64,000 nt of DNA, taken from positions 15,225,001 through 15,289,000 of the forward strand of contig CM069597.1 of assembly GCA_035771175.1 (NCBI GenBank), written 5' to 3'. The DNA comes from Paratinospora sagittata. Lineage: Eukaryota; Streptophyta; Magnoliopsida; Ranunculales; Menispermaceae. Shown piece by piece: positions 23,806 to 36,593 of this stretch (positions within the stretch are counted from its first letter, which is position 1; every line of letters begins with the position of its first letter). The position numbers and the translations under genes are program-made. The notes under the pieces are model-generated. The model was given only the letters and a program-made list of their open reading frames with translations. It had not been told where the DNA came from and did no database searches.

Positions 23806-24451
23806 GGGTCCGTTTGGTGCGTGAGATAGGATATGATTATTTTTATGAGATTGGATTGGATATGATAGAATGTGATAAGATTAAAAATAAAGTGAACCTG
23901 TGTTTGGTGCAACATTGGATAAGTTTTAAATTGAAAAATTAAAAAACTTAAAAACCCATTAATTTCATTATTTCAAATTTTAACTATACCTAGATTTCAA
24001 CTATAAATAATTAAAATAAATAAATAAATAAATACAATCTCACAAAAAAAAAAATGTATCAAACTTGGTTTTGGGATTGCAGCGAATCGCAAGAATTTTA
24101 TTTATTTTTGGTTAAAAGAAGAAGAAGAAGATGATGCGATTGCAGCGAATGGCAAAACCAGGTTTTGCAATTTGCTGTAATCGCAACAACTCTTTTTTTT
24201 ATTAAAAGAACAAGAAGAAGAAGAAGAAGAAGACGATGATGCGATTGCAGAAGAAGAAAGAATTCTTTTTCTTTTTCTTTTTTTTTTTTAAAAGAAGAAG
24301 AAGATTACGTGGGGGTTATTTAATAATGTCGTTGCAACGGGGTATAAGGATAGTAGGGATTATTTGTAATCGTATCCGATTTGGTTGCCAAACGTGGGAG
24401 TCGGATTATTTTTAATCCTATACTATCCAATCCACCGTGCCAAACACGCCC
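23806..24451 (+). mobile_element. Non-autonomous PIF/Harbinger-type MITE (646 bp)
   Basis: Ends are imperfect inverted repeats: GGGTCCGTTTGGTGCG on the left, and the right end reads inverted as GGGCGTGTTTGGCACGG. A TTA trinucleotide flanks both sides (23803-23805, 24452-24454). The 3-bp TTA duplication is characteristic of PIF/Harbinger (Tourist-like) elements. The inner sequence has GAA repeats (24117-24130, 24209-24235) and two copies of 'gcgattgcag', but no transposase frame. It would depend on a transposase supplied elsewhere. Confidence 0.8.
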
Positions 24452-24454
24452 TTA

Positions 24455-25523
<1,069 letters not shown>

Positions 25524-26828
25524 TGTCACACCCTGCCCGGACGCGCCTAAACCGGCGGTACACTCTCGGACGGGGCGCGCATTTGGAACAATAACAATGG
25601 TAATAACAGAGTGCGCAGTGGAAATACAGTATACACAGTACAAATCTGATTTCATTTAATTCAGAATACTTTTGTACATAAAATGGTCAAGGGAACATAC
25701 TCCCAAAATCCCCAATGAATTAAACAAAAGGTATAAAATGTGGGCCCCATAACCTGCACCCAGTCCACCCTGATTTCCTGTGAAAGATTGGATAATAATG
25801 GAGTGAGCTTAACGCGCTCAGCGGGTAAATAGTGCATGAGTATAACAATTAATAAATCATACTTCAATATCAAATATCTTAAATACACATGTGAGCATCA
25901 TAATCAATCAATATGTATGTATGCATGACACCGTCTCGTAATGGTTTGATGAACGTACATCGCCTGAATTCACGTACAGGAATGATGCTCTGGATTCACG
26001 TACTGATGTCTCTCCCCGGGTGTAGCCGGGTTCTCATGTACGTCCCTCTCCAGAGAAATGAAATGAATAGCGAGCAATGCTCCTAACTATTCTATGAGTC
26101 ATAAACCATATACGTCCCTAGGTGGTGATATGTATGATGCCAATGCATGAACTGGTCTAGTCTACTGGTCTAGTCTTTTCTTGACATTTAGACTGACTTT
26201 GGCAACGTCTGGTGAACCTTATCATGGTCGGTATCACCACGTGCAAGATTAAGACATTCAGTATTACTGTATAAGCTGATAGCTTTCAATAAAACCAATT
26301 AGATCAGTCCCCAGTTGAGAGGTGAGACACAAGGTCTGCTTAAATACCAATCGCCTAGAGCAGCCCGCTGCCTCCCGTTCACTATTTAAAGTTACTGAGA
26401 ATAAGACCGAGTCTAGTTGAGTCAGATTGACCATAAATCCGGCATTATAACAGTGCAATACATGAATTCCAAATATACAGGCATAAGTGCGGCAGTATAA
26501 ACAGTATATGACATAATGCAATGTAAATGAATGGTAGACATAATAATAATTGATTGTAAACTTTAATAAAAGCTATGAAACACGCAAACCTATGTTTCGT
26601 TCCCCACCTTCAGATAAAAACTTCTTCTTTCTGATCTAGCGCTTTCCTCCGGACAGAACTTCGTTGCACCGCTTTCAGATCTGAGGCTTTCCTCCGGACA
26701 GAACTTTGTTGCACCGCACCGAGAGTCTCGGACAGAGAGTCTCAAAAACTTAGAATGCGTGGAAAGGAGAAGAAATTCACAAGAGAAGGTGATTTGGTGT
26801 GAGGAATGAGAAATGAGGAGGTTTCTTA
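25524..26828 (-). repeat. 3' LTR of the second B copy, U3 deleted
   Basis: Begins (in plus coordinates) TGTCACACCCTGCCCGG, the inverse of the family LTR end, and matches the B1 3' LTR up to 'taagaaacc', part of the TATA context. The U3 with its array and the TATA box are missing. One copy of the gagggacgtac block. It abuts a TA-rich run on the left. Confidence 0.9.
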
Positions 26829-27570
26829 ATGAGAAATGAGGAGACCGACCATAGAGAGCCTCGTATGGTGCCATGCCAATACTAGTTTGGCAGTTGTTGT
26901 TGTATGCAAACTCCGCTAAATGTAAATATTTTGCCCATCCGTCATTAAAGTCCAAAATGCAACATCGTAACATGTCTTCTAAGATTTGGATAAGCCGCTC
27001 TGACTGCCCATCAGTCTGAGGGTGGAAGGTTGTGCTCATAGTGATCTTAGAACTCATTCTACTCTGGAAGCTTTTCCAAAAGTTTGATGTGAATCGTGGG
27101 TCTCGATCAGAGACGATCGTGAGTGGTATGCCATGAAGGCGTACGATCTCTCTTTCATATAGTTTTGCAAGTTTGGCGGGGTTATCCGTGAACTTTATTG
27201 GCAAGAAGTGTGCAGACTTTGTAAGTCTGTCAATGATGACCCAGATAGCATCTTGCCCTTTATTGTTTCGAGGTAAGGCCGTAACAGAATCTATTGCGAA
27301 GTTCTCCCATTTCCATTCTCCAATAGGTAACGGTTGGAGAAGTCCAGAGGGAAGTCTTCGTTCTGCAGTAACTTTCTGGCAAACGAGACATCGAGCAACG
27401 AAGTCTGCAATTGCCTTCTTCATTCCAGAAAACCAGAATTGTCGCTTGACATCCTTGTACATCTTGTCACCCCCAGGATGCATAGCGTACCTTGAACGGT
27501 GCATCTTAGTAAGCATTTCTTTCCGAACCTCAGGATCATTCGGTAGACAAAGACATTTTTTATAGAACAC
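26590..27570 (-). pseudogene. Chimeric ORF: truncated integrase fused to LTR sequence (326 aa)
   Basis: Open for 326 codons. About the first 240 residues are gypsy integrase ([78 protein letters not shown]). The rest is translation of LTR DNA (LRNLLISHSSHQITFSCEF), because a deletion joined integrase to the LTR. The junction carries a 15-base duplicated filler, 'atgagaaatgaggag' (26829-26843, also 26806-26820). The GPF module and chromodomain-like tail are lost. The catalytic D, D and E region appears present, but the Met shown is not a natural start, since integrase is normally cut from a polyprotein. Confidence 0.85.
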
Positions 27571-29850
27571 AGTTTCGTCTTCAGCGACCGACCAGTGAGG
27601 AAGGTCCTGCCCGCTGAGTGGAAGTTCTCATTTCTCTATTAACATAGGGTCATTGGCTTGAGCTGCTGAAATCTTTCGAACGAGCTCAGAGTTGGCTGAT
27701 AATTGAGAGAGTCGCGGTCGTGGTCCCTCTTCGTTCAGCTGTAGGTTAAAGTTCTTCATCTCTGTAGCCAACTTCCCCATTTCGTAGTTAAGAGTGTATG
27801 CAACATAAGATTTTCTACTCAGGGCATCGGCCACAACATTGGCCTTTCCGGGATGGTACTGGAGTTGAAAGTCATAATCTTTCAAGAATTCCAACCATCG
27901 TCTTTGGCGGAGGTTTAGGTCTCTCTGAGTGTATATGTACTTAAGACTCTTGTGATCTGAGAAGACCTCGAACCGTTCACCGTATAGGTAATGTCGCCAT
28001 AATTTCAGTGCAAATACGACAGCTACAAGTTCTAAGTCATATGTTGGGCAATTACCCTCATGAATCTTCAGTTGTCTGGATGCATATGCAACCACTTGGC
28101 CTTCTTGCGTTAGCACGGCACCTAAGCCTTGGAGAGAGGCGTCGGTGTATAATGAAAATCCAATTGTATTTCTTGGAGTGATAAGTACAGGTGTTGTCGG
28201 GAGGCGTTTCTTCAATTCCTGAAATGATGCTTCACAGGCGGGATTCCAGAGAAATCGCACGTCTTTTCGAGTGAGCTTGGTCATAGGTTCAGCAATCTTC
28301 GAGAAGTCCTTGATGAAGCATCTATAATAGCCAGCCAAACCAAGAAAACTCCTAATCTGAGTAACAGTGGTAGGCTGCTTCCAATTTAAAACTGCTTCCA
28401 ATTTAAAACTGCTTCAACCTTAGAAGGATCAACCTCAATTCTATTGCCTGAAACCACATGGCCTAGGAATTGAACTCTCTTCGCCCAAAATTCGCACTTA
28501 CTCAACTTTGCATACAGTTGGTGGCTTCTCAAGGTCTGGAGGACTATCTTCAAATGTATCTTATGGTCTTCCTTAGTTGAGGAATATATCAAGATGTCGT
28601 CCACAAAAACCACCACAAATCAATCTAAGTATAACCTGAATATCCGATTCATCAAATCCATGAATGCAGCACAAGCATTTGTTAGACCGAACGGCATGAC
28701 CAAGAACTCGTAGTGACCGTAACGAGTTCTGAAAGCCATCTTGGTGATGTCCGACTCTCGGATCCGGAGTTGGTGATAACCGGACCGTAAATTAATTTTA
28801 GAGAAGTATATGGCATCTCTAAGTTGGTCGAACAAGTCATTGATCCTGGGCAATGGATATATGTTCTTGATGGTGACGTTATTCAACTTGCGATACTCGA
28901 TGCAAAGCCGTAACGAACCATCCTTTTTGCGAACAAACAGAACTGGAGCGCCCCAGGGTGATGAACTCTTTCTGATGAAGCCATTACTCTCTAATTCCTT
29001 CAGTTGTTTGTCTAATTCGACCAGCTCGACATTTGACATTCTGTATGGTGGAATTGAGATAGGCCCTGTCTCAGGTATGAGGTTGATCTCAAAATCGAAT
29101 TCCCTAACTGGAGGTAGACCAAGAAGGTCATTTAGAAAAACTGTTGGGAATTCAGATATGACTGGAACATCATGTACTTCGAGAGGGTACAGTGCTAGGG
29201 ATTCATTTTTGTCACCAAGGGATAACACTCGAAGTTGTGACTTGAGAAGTGCAACTATTGATTTGTGTATCCATTTCCTTGTTCCGTGAATCTTGACAAA
29301 CTCTCTTGTAAGCAAGGTTAACTGAACTTGCTTCTTCAAACTGTCGATCTTTGCATTCACTGGTGCTAGCCAGTCCATGCCGAGGGTGATGTCAAAGTCT
29401 TCAATATCCATCACAAAAAGATCTGCATATATTATTTGCTCCGACATACGAAGCTCACATCGCGAACATTGCAAGTTCACGTCAGTACCAGATCCGAACG
29501 ATGATGTGACATGAAGTATGATGTTTGTGGGTTCAGGATGCAGGCCTAAATGTCTTACCAATGTCGATATTTGCATTCACTGGTGCTAGCCAGTCCATGC
29601 CGAGGGTGATGTCAAAGTCTTCAATATCCATCACAAAAAGATCTGCATATATTATTTGCTCCGACATACGAAGCTCACATCGCGAACATTGCAAGTTCAC
29701 GTCAATACCAGATCCGAACGATGATGTGACATGAAGTATGATGTTTGTGGGTTCAGGATGCAGGCCTAAATGTCTTACCAATGTCGAATATATAAAAGAA
29801 AGCGTAGCACCTGAATCAAACAAAACATGCACCATTGTATTGAACAAAGG
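26844..29850 (-). pseudogene. Ty3/gypsy pol of the second B copy, broken
   Basis: Protease ([19 protein letters not shown], from 29847), then RT ([43 protein letters not shown]), RNase H ([46 protein letters not shown]) and integrase (see the chimeric ORF). Long frames survive (29576-28620, 28616-28386, 28401-27628, 27570-26590). They are separated by a stop near 28619, a short duplication near 28385-28405 and a break near 27600-27628. A 220-bp tandem duplication disrupts the protease region. This is the best-preserved RNase H in the window but still not functional as a polyprotein. Confidence 0.92.
29342..29781 (-). repeat. 220-bp tandem duplication within protease/RT linker
   Basis: 'tgtcga' occurs at 29342, 29562 and 29782, and the two 220-base units between are nearly identical (for example 'cagtacc' versus 'caatacc'). 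The length is not a multiple of three, so it shifts the reading frame. Near identity suggests it is younger than the element. Confidence 0.93.
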
Positions 29851-29859
29851 AAAAGTACC

Positions 29860-31150
29860 TTCAACTACATTGTTGTTTGGAAGGGGTTGTTGAGCGATGG
29901 CAAATGTTCTGCCCTGATTCCGCTAACCCTGGTTCTGCTGGTTCTGCCTGGGTTGGGCATTTGCAGCAGGTGGTGCTTGTTGAACTGGAACAACGGGAAT
30001 AGGTTGCTGAAGGTGCGGACAGAGATATTTTACATGGCCCTTCTGGCCGCAGTTGAAACAAGTCGGCCTGTACTGCTGATCGATTTGTTGGCCATGCTTA
30101 TTGTTTTGCTGGCCTTGCTGATTGTGGTGTCGATCACCACCTTTGCCATTGCCGTTTCTACGGCCACCCCTTCCATAACAACCTCCGCGGCCATGATTTC
30201 GAAAACCCAGATGGTTAGGGTAGAAGGTTCAGCAGCAGGTGTTGTGGCCTCATTCTTCGAAACCGGGGCTGGGAGGGCTGGGTTTTGATTGTAGTAGGGT
30301 TTTTTCCCTTATTCATTCTCTGCTCCTGTAAGATCTTCTCTTGTTCAAAGTTCATGGCCTTGTCAACAACCTCCTTGTAAATCTTGAGATCCAAGATCGA
30401 CAAGGCTTGTCGAATATCATGGCGAAGGCCATTATAAAATTTCTCAGTCTTTTCTTGCTTCGTTGAGATGGTGGAGAGAGAGTAGACTGATAATTCTTTG
30501 AACTTTCCAGCATATTCCCTGACTGTCATGGTGCCCTGGTATAACTTAGCGAATTCCTAGCGCTTCTACCTCTTCACAGCGATGGGAAAATACCCATCAA
30601 TAATCATTGACTCGAACTGTTGCCAAGTCATATCTGCTATGTTGACCCTTAGGCCCTCTTTCACTGTTATCCACCATGTGTTTGCTCCACCAACAAGTTG
30701 GTAGGTCGCTAGTGGAATTTTGCGAGTCTCATCGACTCCCATTGCATCAAGAGTCTTCTTTGACTCATCCAACCACTTTTGCACCTCATCAGCCTCAATG
30801 GTGCTAGCGAAGGTAAGAGGTTGTAGCCTCTTATACTTAGTAATCTGATCGGTTTGAGATTCCGATCCAAATCGTACAGGTGCCTGAACAATGGCAACCT
30901 GACTTGTCGCGGTCTCACGAACGCCAGTTTGAATAGTGACCTTCGTCGCCTCAATAAATCCGGCGAAGAAGGTTTCCATGCTTGAAGGCATAGCAAAGGG
31001 TGCGGGTGGGGGTGGTATTGCCTGCCCAGATGTAGTGGCAGTGTTGGGTGTGGCCTGTGCTGTTGTCAAAGGCGGCGGTTCCTGAATCTCAGGAGGTGCC
31101 TCCACTGCTGGACGAACAGTACGTGGCCTTCCTCTCTTCCTGGTTTGCAT
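29860..31150 (-). pseudogene. Gag of the second B copy, broken
   Basis: Starts MQTRKRGRPRTVRPAVEAPP at 31150, with a Pro-rich N-terminus, the retrotransposon gag core (PLATYQLVGGANTWW, MTWQQFESMIIDGYFP) and TVREYAGKFKELSVYSL continuing in a second frame (30529-30215). A zinc knuckle near 30000-30060 keeps all four ligands (CFNCGQKGHVKYLC). It has a stop near 30563 and further breaks. Gag would build the particle and bind genomic RNA through the knuckle. Confidence 0.88.
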
Positions 31151-31927
31151 TTTCTCACTGGCAAGGAGAAAATAAATCCAAGATTAAGGAACTGTAGCCA
31201 AGTATAATGCTATAGTATGCTCAGCAACAATTTCGAGAGTACTGAAATGTTAAAATCACTTATTTTTCTGAGTATAGTGTAAGGTTTTTGTTGAGGAATC
31301 AAAGAATTTTATGTGCCTCGTATGTTTGGCCATGGTGTAAAAATAAGGTTAGAATGTTTATATAGTAAGTATAAAACTTTGCAAGTATTTCAAAAGATTT
31401 GGTTATGGTCTTTGTGAACATACATATATATTTCATTGAAAATCCATACGAGTCATAAGAATTCTAAGATTTGCCTCGGTAAATATCCTGATCTAACGTT
31501 CTATCGTAATCTTATGCATTCAAACTCTTACTCTTAGTCTTTTCTATTATTATCCAAGTTCATGTGTCTCATACCACATGACTTTGGTCATAAGGGTGTT
31601 AACCAAGTTAAGTTGCATGAACACAATCTCTAAAAACATTGGTTGAATAGAAGTTCACCAATAGTGTCTTCCAAGTTTACTCGTCTCATACCGTGTAAAC
31701 TTAGTGATAATGTTAGTAATGCAACTTTCTCCAAATGTTTCTTTTCACACAAGGTCATGGGTTTTCTTACTTCCACATTTTATTTAGTATCTTCCAATTT
31801 TGTTGTGTCCCATACCACTCCAAAGTTAGTGATACAAAAGAAAGGATGGTTGTAAGTCGGCCCACCAAAGATAGTCTTAACAAAATATTTCATTCATATA
31901 TAAAAGAAAAATTTACAATGCTAGTAA
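31151..31927 (-). other. Spacer between extra ORF and gag, second B copy
   Basis: Non-coding, collinear with 37823-38613 of the first copy. It contains repeated phrases of the type 'tctcataccacatgac' and 'ccataccgtgtaaac'. The two small plus-strand ORFs here (31643, 31735) have no family signature. Confidence 0.6.
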
Positions 31928-32770
31928 TCAATTTTGATTTCCCTGCCTACTACCGCTCCTTCTAGATCTACTGCTAGGTATAGAATGACTACTAACAAAA
32001 GCTTGAGAGTTTGCTCGCTCTGCTTCAGAGTTTTGCATATGTGTTAATATATTATTTTGAGTTACTCTCATTTCCGCCATATTGGTTGCCATTGCATTTA
32101 ACCGTTCAAAAAGGTTACTTGATTGGCTCATTGGTGGTTGATGGCTCGATTGTCCCATAGGTGGAGGGTAGGTCATTGGCATTGGGGGAAAGTATTGGTT
32201 GTATGGGTGATTCATAGGTGAGGGGTAGTTGTTTCGATTGTACAGGGATCCCCTAATTGGAACCCCTTGGGCATTTGACATAGGATTCTGGTTTGTCTCG
32301 TTATTTGGTACTTTCCTGACAGGAATCTTGCGTCGACCTTTTCGAAGGCAACGTCCATGCTTGTCTTTCATTCTCTCGGCATTCCCTATCGCCGTGCCGA
32401 ATACTTCCTCGTCAGTTACCCCTCCACTTGTGCCATATGTCTTGAAGATAGAGGATGTTGTAACTGGTTCTGTGATCTGCTTCGACGTCCCATCAACAGT
32501 GTCGACATTTGCCTCGTATAGCATCCTCATAATCAAGACTCCGTAGCTGAGGAATTCCTTTCTCAAAGGGTTTTGTATCACCCTCAACATTTGTTATGTT
32601 CAACCACCCCAGAGTTGTGAGTTTGTCGTGAAGGATCAGATGGAGGCGGAGATCTCTGTTATCAATACTCTTCATGGTCATAACCTCCCTTTTTGGACAA
32701 TTCCTTGAGTCTAGTGGGAATTGGTTCCCTGCTAGTGGAAGTTGCTCCTTCACTTGAGGCCATTCTTTTG
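31928..32770 (-). pseudogene. Extra ORF upstream of gag, 'putative plant transposon protein'-like (second copy, internally deleted)
   Basis: Begins after a splice-acceptor-like 'ttttcctttcag' at 32771; the coding part starts near KEQLPLAGNQFPLDS and continues CPKREVMTMKSIDNRDLRLH. It then jumps, by a deletion of about 0.4 kb relative to the first copy, to the C-terminal part (NPLRKEFLSYGVLIMRMLYE, a Pro/Tyr/Gln-rich stretch, then NLFERLNAMATNMAEMRVTQ, possibly coiled coil, and a Ser/Arg tail). The deletion ends share 'gttgaggg'. The downstream frame (32590-31928) is open. Similarity to the plant transposon-protein domain is judged from memory of its motifs; function unknown. Confidence 0.7.
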
Positions 32771-33017
32771 CTGAAAGGAAAATAAATTTGTGAAAGACAC
32801 AAAATATATTCCTAACATTTTTAAGATTTATGTCTTGTCAGTTAGATAATATTTCATATTTTTCTCTTGATGTTTATGCCATCATGTAATCAAAATTCTT
32901 CATTAGCAATATGCTATATATATATATATCGTATTCATATATGAATGTATAGATATATATATATTTAATCATAACTATACATATAGTTTTCATAAATCAA
33001 CTATATATATATATTAA
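32771..33017 (-). other. Partial AT-rich leader of the second B copy
   Basis: Matches the first copy leader from 39893 to about 40125, then breaks off. Contains an intron-like pyrimidine tract before the acceptor and 'atatat' runs. Confidence 0.7.
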
Positions 33018-33025
33018 GATATCCA
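33010..33025 (-). other. Deletion junction joining the two B copies
   Basis: To the right, sequence follows the B1 3' untranslated region up to 'ccatggatat'. To the left, it is leader sequence ('tatatatatattaag'). 'atat' at the join is shared, so a microhomology-mediated deletion is plausible. It removed the first copy's PPT and 3' LTR and the second copy's 5' LTR and primer site. Confidence 0.75.
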
Positions 33026-33162
33026 TGGATGTTAGTTTCAGACATCGGTGTAGTTATTCAAGTGAAACAATGTATTAAGATAAGTGTAACAATGTTTCAT
33101 CGGTTTATTGATAAGTGAAAATAGGACAATGTATCGCATCATCAGTTGGTACTAGAAAACAA

Positions 33163-36100
33163 TTAAGGATATTTCTGTGTAATAGTTGCTTCTAGTTCCC
33201 ATGTTGCTTCCTCTACGCCGTGGTGATCCCAGAGCACTTTCACAAGTGGTATGATACGTCGCCGTAGTTCTTGAGTTCTTCTATCTAAAATTTGTATCGC
33301 TTTCTCCTGATACGTATTTCCTTCCTCAACCCGAACCTCGACTAAAGGGATGATATGCGAAGGATCAAGACGATACTTGCGAAGCATAGATACATGAAAA
33401 ACGTCATGAACCATAGGCATGGACGATAGAAAGGACAGACGATAAGCAAGTTTGCCAATACGTTCAATGATCTGAAATGGACCGATATACCACGGGGAGA
33501 GCTTGCCTTTGATCCCAAAGCGTTTGACACCTCTTGTGGGCTGGACTTTCAGAAAAACAAAGTTTCCCTTATCAAATTCTAGAGGTTGTCTCCGCTTGTC
33601 AGCATAGCTCTTCTGTCGACTTTGTGCAACACGAAGTCGTTCCTTTACTAGTATGATCTTCTCAGAAGTCTGTTGAACTAGTTCAGGGCCTAACTGTGAT
33701 CGATCTGCCATATCTAACCAGCATACCGAAGATCTACAAGGCCGACCATAGAGAGCCTCGTATGGTGCCATGCCGATACTAGTTTGGTAGTTGTTGTTGT
33801 ATGCAAACTCAGCTAGATGCAAATACTTTGCCCATCCGTCATTAAAGTCCAAAATGCAGCATCATAACATGTTTTCTAAGATTTGGATAAGTCGCTCTAA
33901 CTGCCCATCAATCTGAGGGTGGAAGGTTGTGCTCATAGTGATCTTAGAACCCATTCTATTCTGGAAGCTTTTCCAAAAGCTTGATGTGAATCGAGGGTCT
34001 CGATCAGAGACGATCATGAGTGGTATGCCATGAAGGCGTACGATCTCTCTTTCATATAGTTCTGCAAGTTTGGCGGGATTATCCGTGAACTTTATTGGCA
34101 AGAAGAGTGCAGACTTTGTAAGTCAGTCAATGATAACCCAGATAGCATCTTGCCCTTTATTATTTCGAGGCAAGGCCGTAACAAAATCCATTGCGATGTT
34201 CTCCCACTTCCATTCTCCAAAAGGTAACGGCTAGAGAAGTCCTGAGGGAAGTCTTCGTTCTGCCTTAACTTTCTGGCAAATGAGACATCGAGCAACGAAG
34301 TCTGCAATTGCCGTCTTCATTCTAGAAAACCAGAATTGTCGCTTGACATCCTTGTACATCTTGTCACCCCCAGGATGCATAGCGTACCTCGAACAATGCA
34401 TCTCAGTAAGCACGTTTTTCCGAACCTCAGGATCGTTCGGTAGACAGAGACGTTTTTTATAGAAAACGGCTTCGTCTTTAGATACTGACCAATGAGAAAG
34501 ATCTTGTCCGCTGAGTAGATGTTCTCGTTTCTCCCTTAACATAGGGTCATTGGCTTGAGTAGCTGAAATCTTTCGAAAGAGCTCAGAGGTGGCTGATAAT
34601 TGAGAGAGTGGTGGTCGTGGTCCCTCTACGTTGCGCTGTAGGTTAAAGTTATCCATCTCTGTAACCAACTTCCCCATTTCATAGTTAAGAGTGCAAGCAA
34701 CATAAGATTTTCTACTCAGGGCATCGACCACAACATTGGCCTTTCCGGGATGGTACTGGAGTTGAAAGTCATAATCTTTCAAGAATTCCAACCCTCATCT
34801 CTGACGGAGGTTTAGGTCTCTCTGAGTGTATATGTACTTAAGACTTTTGTGATCCAAGAAGACCTCAAACCGTTCACCATATAGGTAATGACGTCATAGC
34901 TTCAGTGCAAACACAATAGCTGCAAGTTCCAAGTCATGTGTTGGTTAATTACCCTCGTGAATCTTTAGTTGCCTCGAGGCATATGCAACAACTTGGCCTT
35001 CTTGCATTAGTACGACACCTGAGCCTTGGAGAGAGGCGTCGGTGTATAATGAAAATCCAATTACTTTTCTTGGAGTGATAAGTACAGGTGCCGTCGTGAG
35101 GCATTTCTTCAATTCCTCAAATGATGCTTCACAGGCGAGATTCCAGATGAATCGCACGTCTTTTCGAGTGAGCTTGGTCATAGGTTCAGCAATCTTTGAG
35201 AAGTCCTTGATGAAGCGTCTGTAATAGCCAGCCAACCCAAGAGAACTCCTAATCTGAGTAACAGTGGTAGGCTGCTTCCAGTTTAAAACGACTTCAACCT
35301 TAGAAGGATCTACCTCAATGCCATTGCCTGAAACCACATGGCCTAGGAATTGAACTCTATTCGCCCAAAATTCGCACCTACTCAACTTTGTATATAGTTT
35401 GTGGCTTCTCAAGGTCTGGAGGACTATTTTCAAATGTATTTTATGGTCTTCCTCGATTGAGGAATATCTCAAGATGTCGTCCACAAAAACCACCACAAAT
35501 CGGTTTAAGTATAACCTGAATATGCGATTCATCAAATCCATGAATGCAGCAGGTGCATTTGTTAGACCGAAAGGCATAACTAAGAACTTGTAATGATCGT
35601 ACCGAGTTTTGAACGCCGTCTTGGTGATGTCCGACTCTCGGATCCGGAGTGGGTGATAACCGGACCGTAAATCAATCTTAGAGAAGTATTTGGCTTCTCT
35701 AAGTTGGTCGAATAAGTCATCGATCCTAGGCAATGGATATTTGTTCTTGATGGTGACGTTATTCAACTTGCGATAATCGATGCAAAGTCGTAACGAACCA
35801 TCCTTTTTGCGAACAAACAGAACTGGAGCGCCCCAGAGTGATGAACTCTTTCGGATGAAGCCTTTACTCTCTAATTCTTTTAGTTGTTTGTCTAATTCGA
35901 CTAGCTCGACATTAGACATTCTGTATGGTGGAATTGAGATAGGCCCCGTCCCAGGTATGAGGTTGATCTCAAAATCGAATTCCCTAACTCGAGGTAGACC
36001 AGGAAGGTCATTTAGAAAAACTGTTGGGAGTTCAGATATGACTGGAACATTGTGTACTTCGAGAGGGTATAGTGCTGGTGATTCATTTTCGTCACCTAGG

Positions 36101-36520
36101 GATAATGCTCGAAGTTGACATTTGAGAAGTGCAATTGTTGATTTGTGTATCCATTTCCTTGCTCCGTGAATCTTGGATAACTCTCTTGTAGGCAAGGTTA
36201 ACTGAACTTGCTTCTTCAGACAGTCGATCTTTGTATTCGTGGTGCGAGCCAGTCCATGCCGAGGATGATGTCGAAGTCGTCAATATCCATCACAAAAAGA
36301 TCTGCATATATTATCTGTTCTGACATTCAAAGTTCACATCGAGAACTCTGCAAATTCACTTCAGTACCAGATCCAAACGGTGATGTGACATGGAGTGTGA
36401 TGTTTGTGGGTTCAGGATGCAGGCCTAAATGTCTTAGAAATGTTGATGATATAAAAGAATGCATAGCACCTGAATCAAACAAAACATGCACCATTGTTTT
36501 GAATAAAGGAAAGGTACCTT
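33163..36520 (-). pseudogene. Ty3/gypsy pol of the first B copy, broken
   Basis: Protease (FDSGAMHSFISS near 36465), RT and RNase H in one long frame 36195-34945 (SPWGAPVLF preceded by a Leu, [44 protein letters not shown]). RNase H end and integrase start are at 34791-34231, integrase core at 34101-33862 ([25 protein letters not shown]), and integrase C-terminus plus chromodomain-like tail at 33852-33163 (YIGPFQIIERIGKLAYRLS, VLWDHHGVEEATWELE). Stops near 34942, 34104 and 33859 (the last two TGA), and a small rearrangement near 34795. Complete in domain content but inactive. Confidence 0.92.
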
Positions 36521-36593
36521 CGACTACATTGTTGTCTAGGAGGGGTTGTTGAGCGATGGCATATGCCCTGCCCTGATTCCGTTGACCGTGGTT

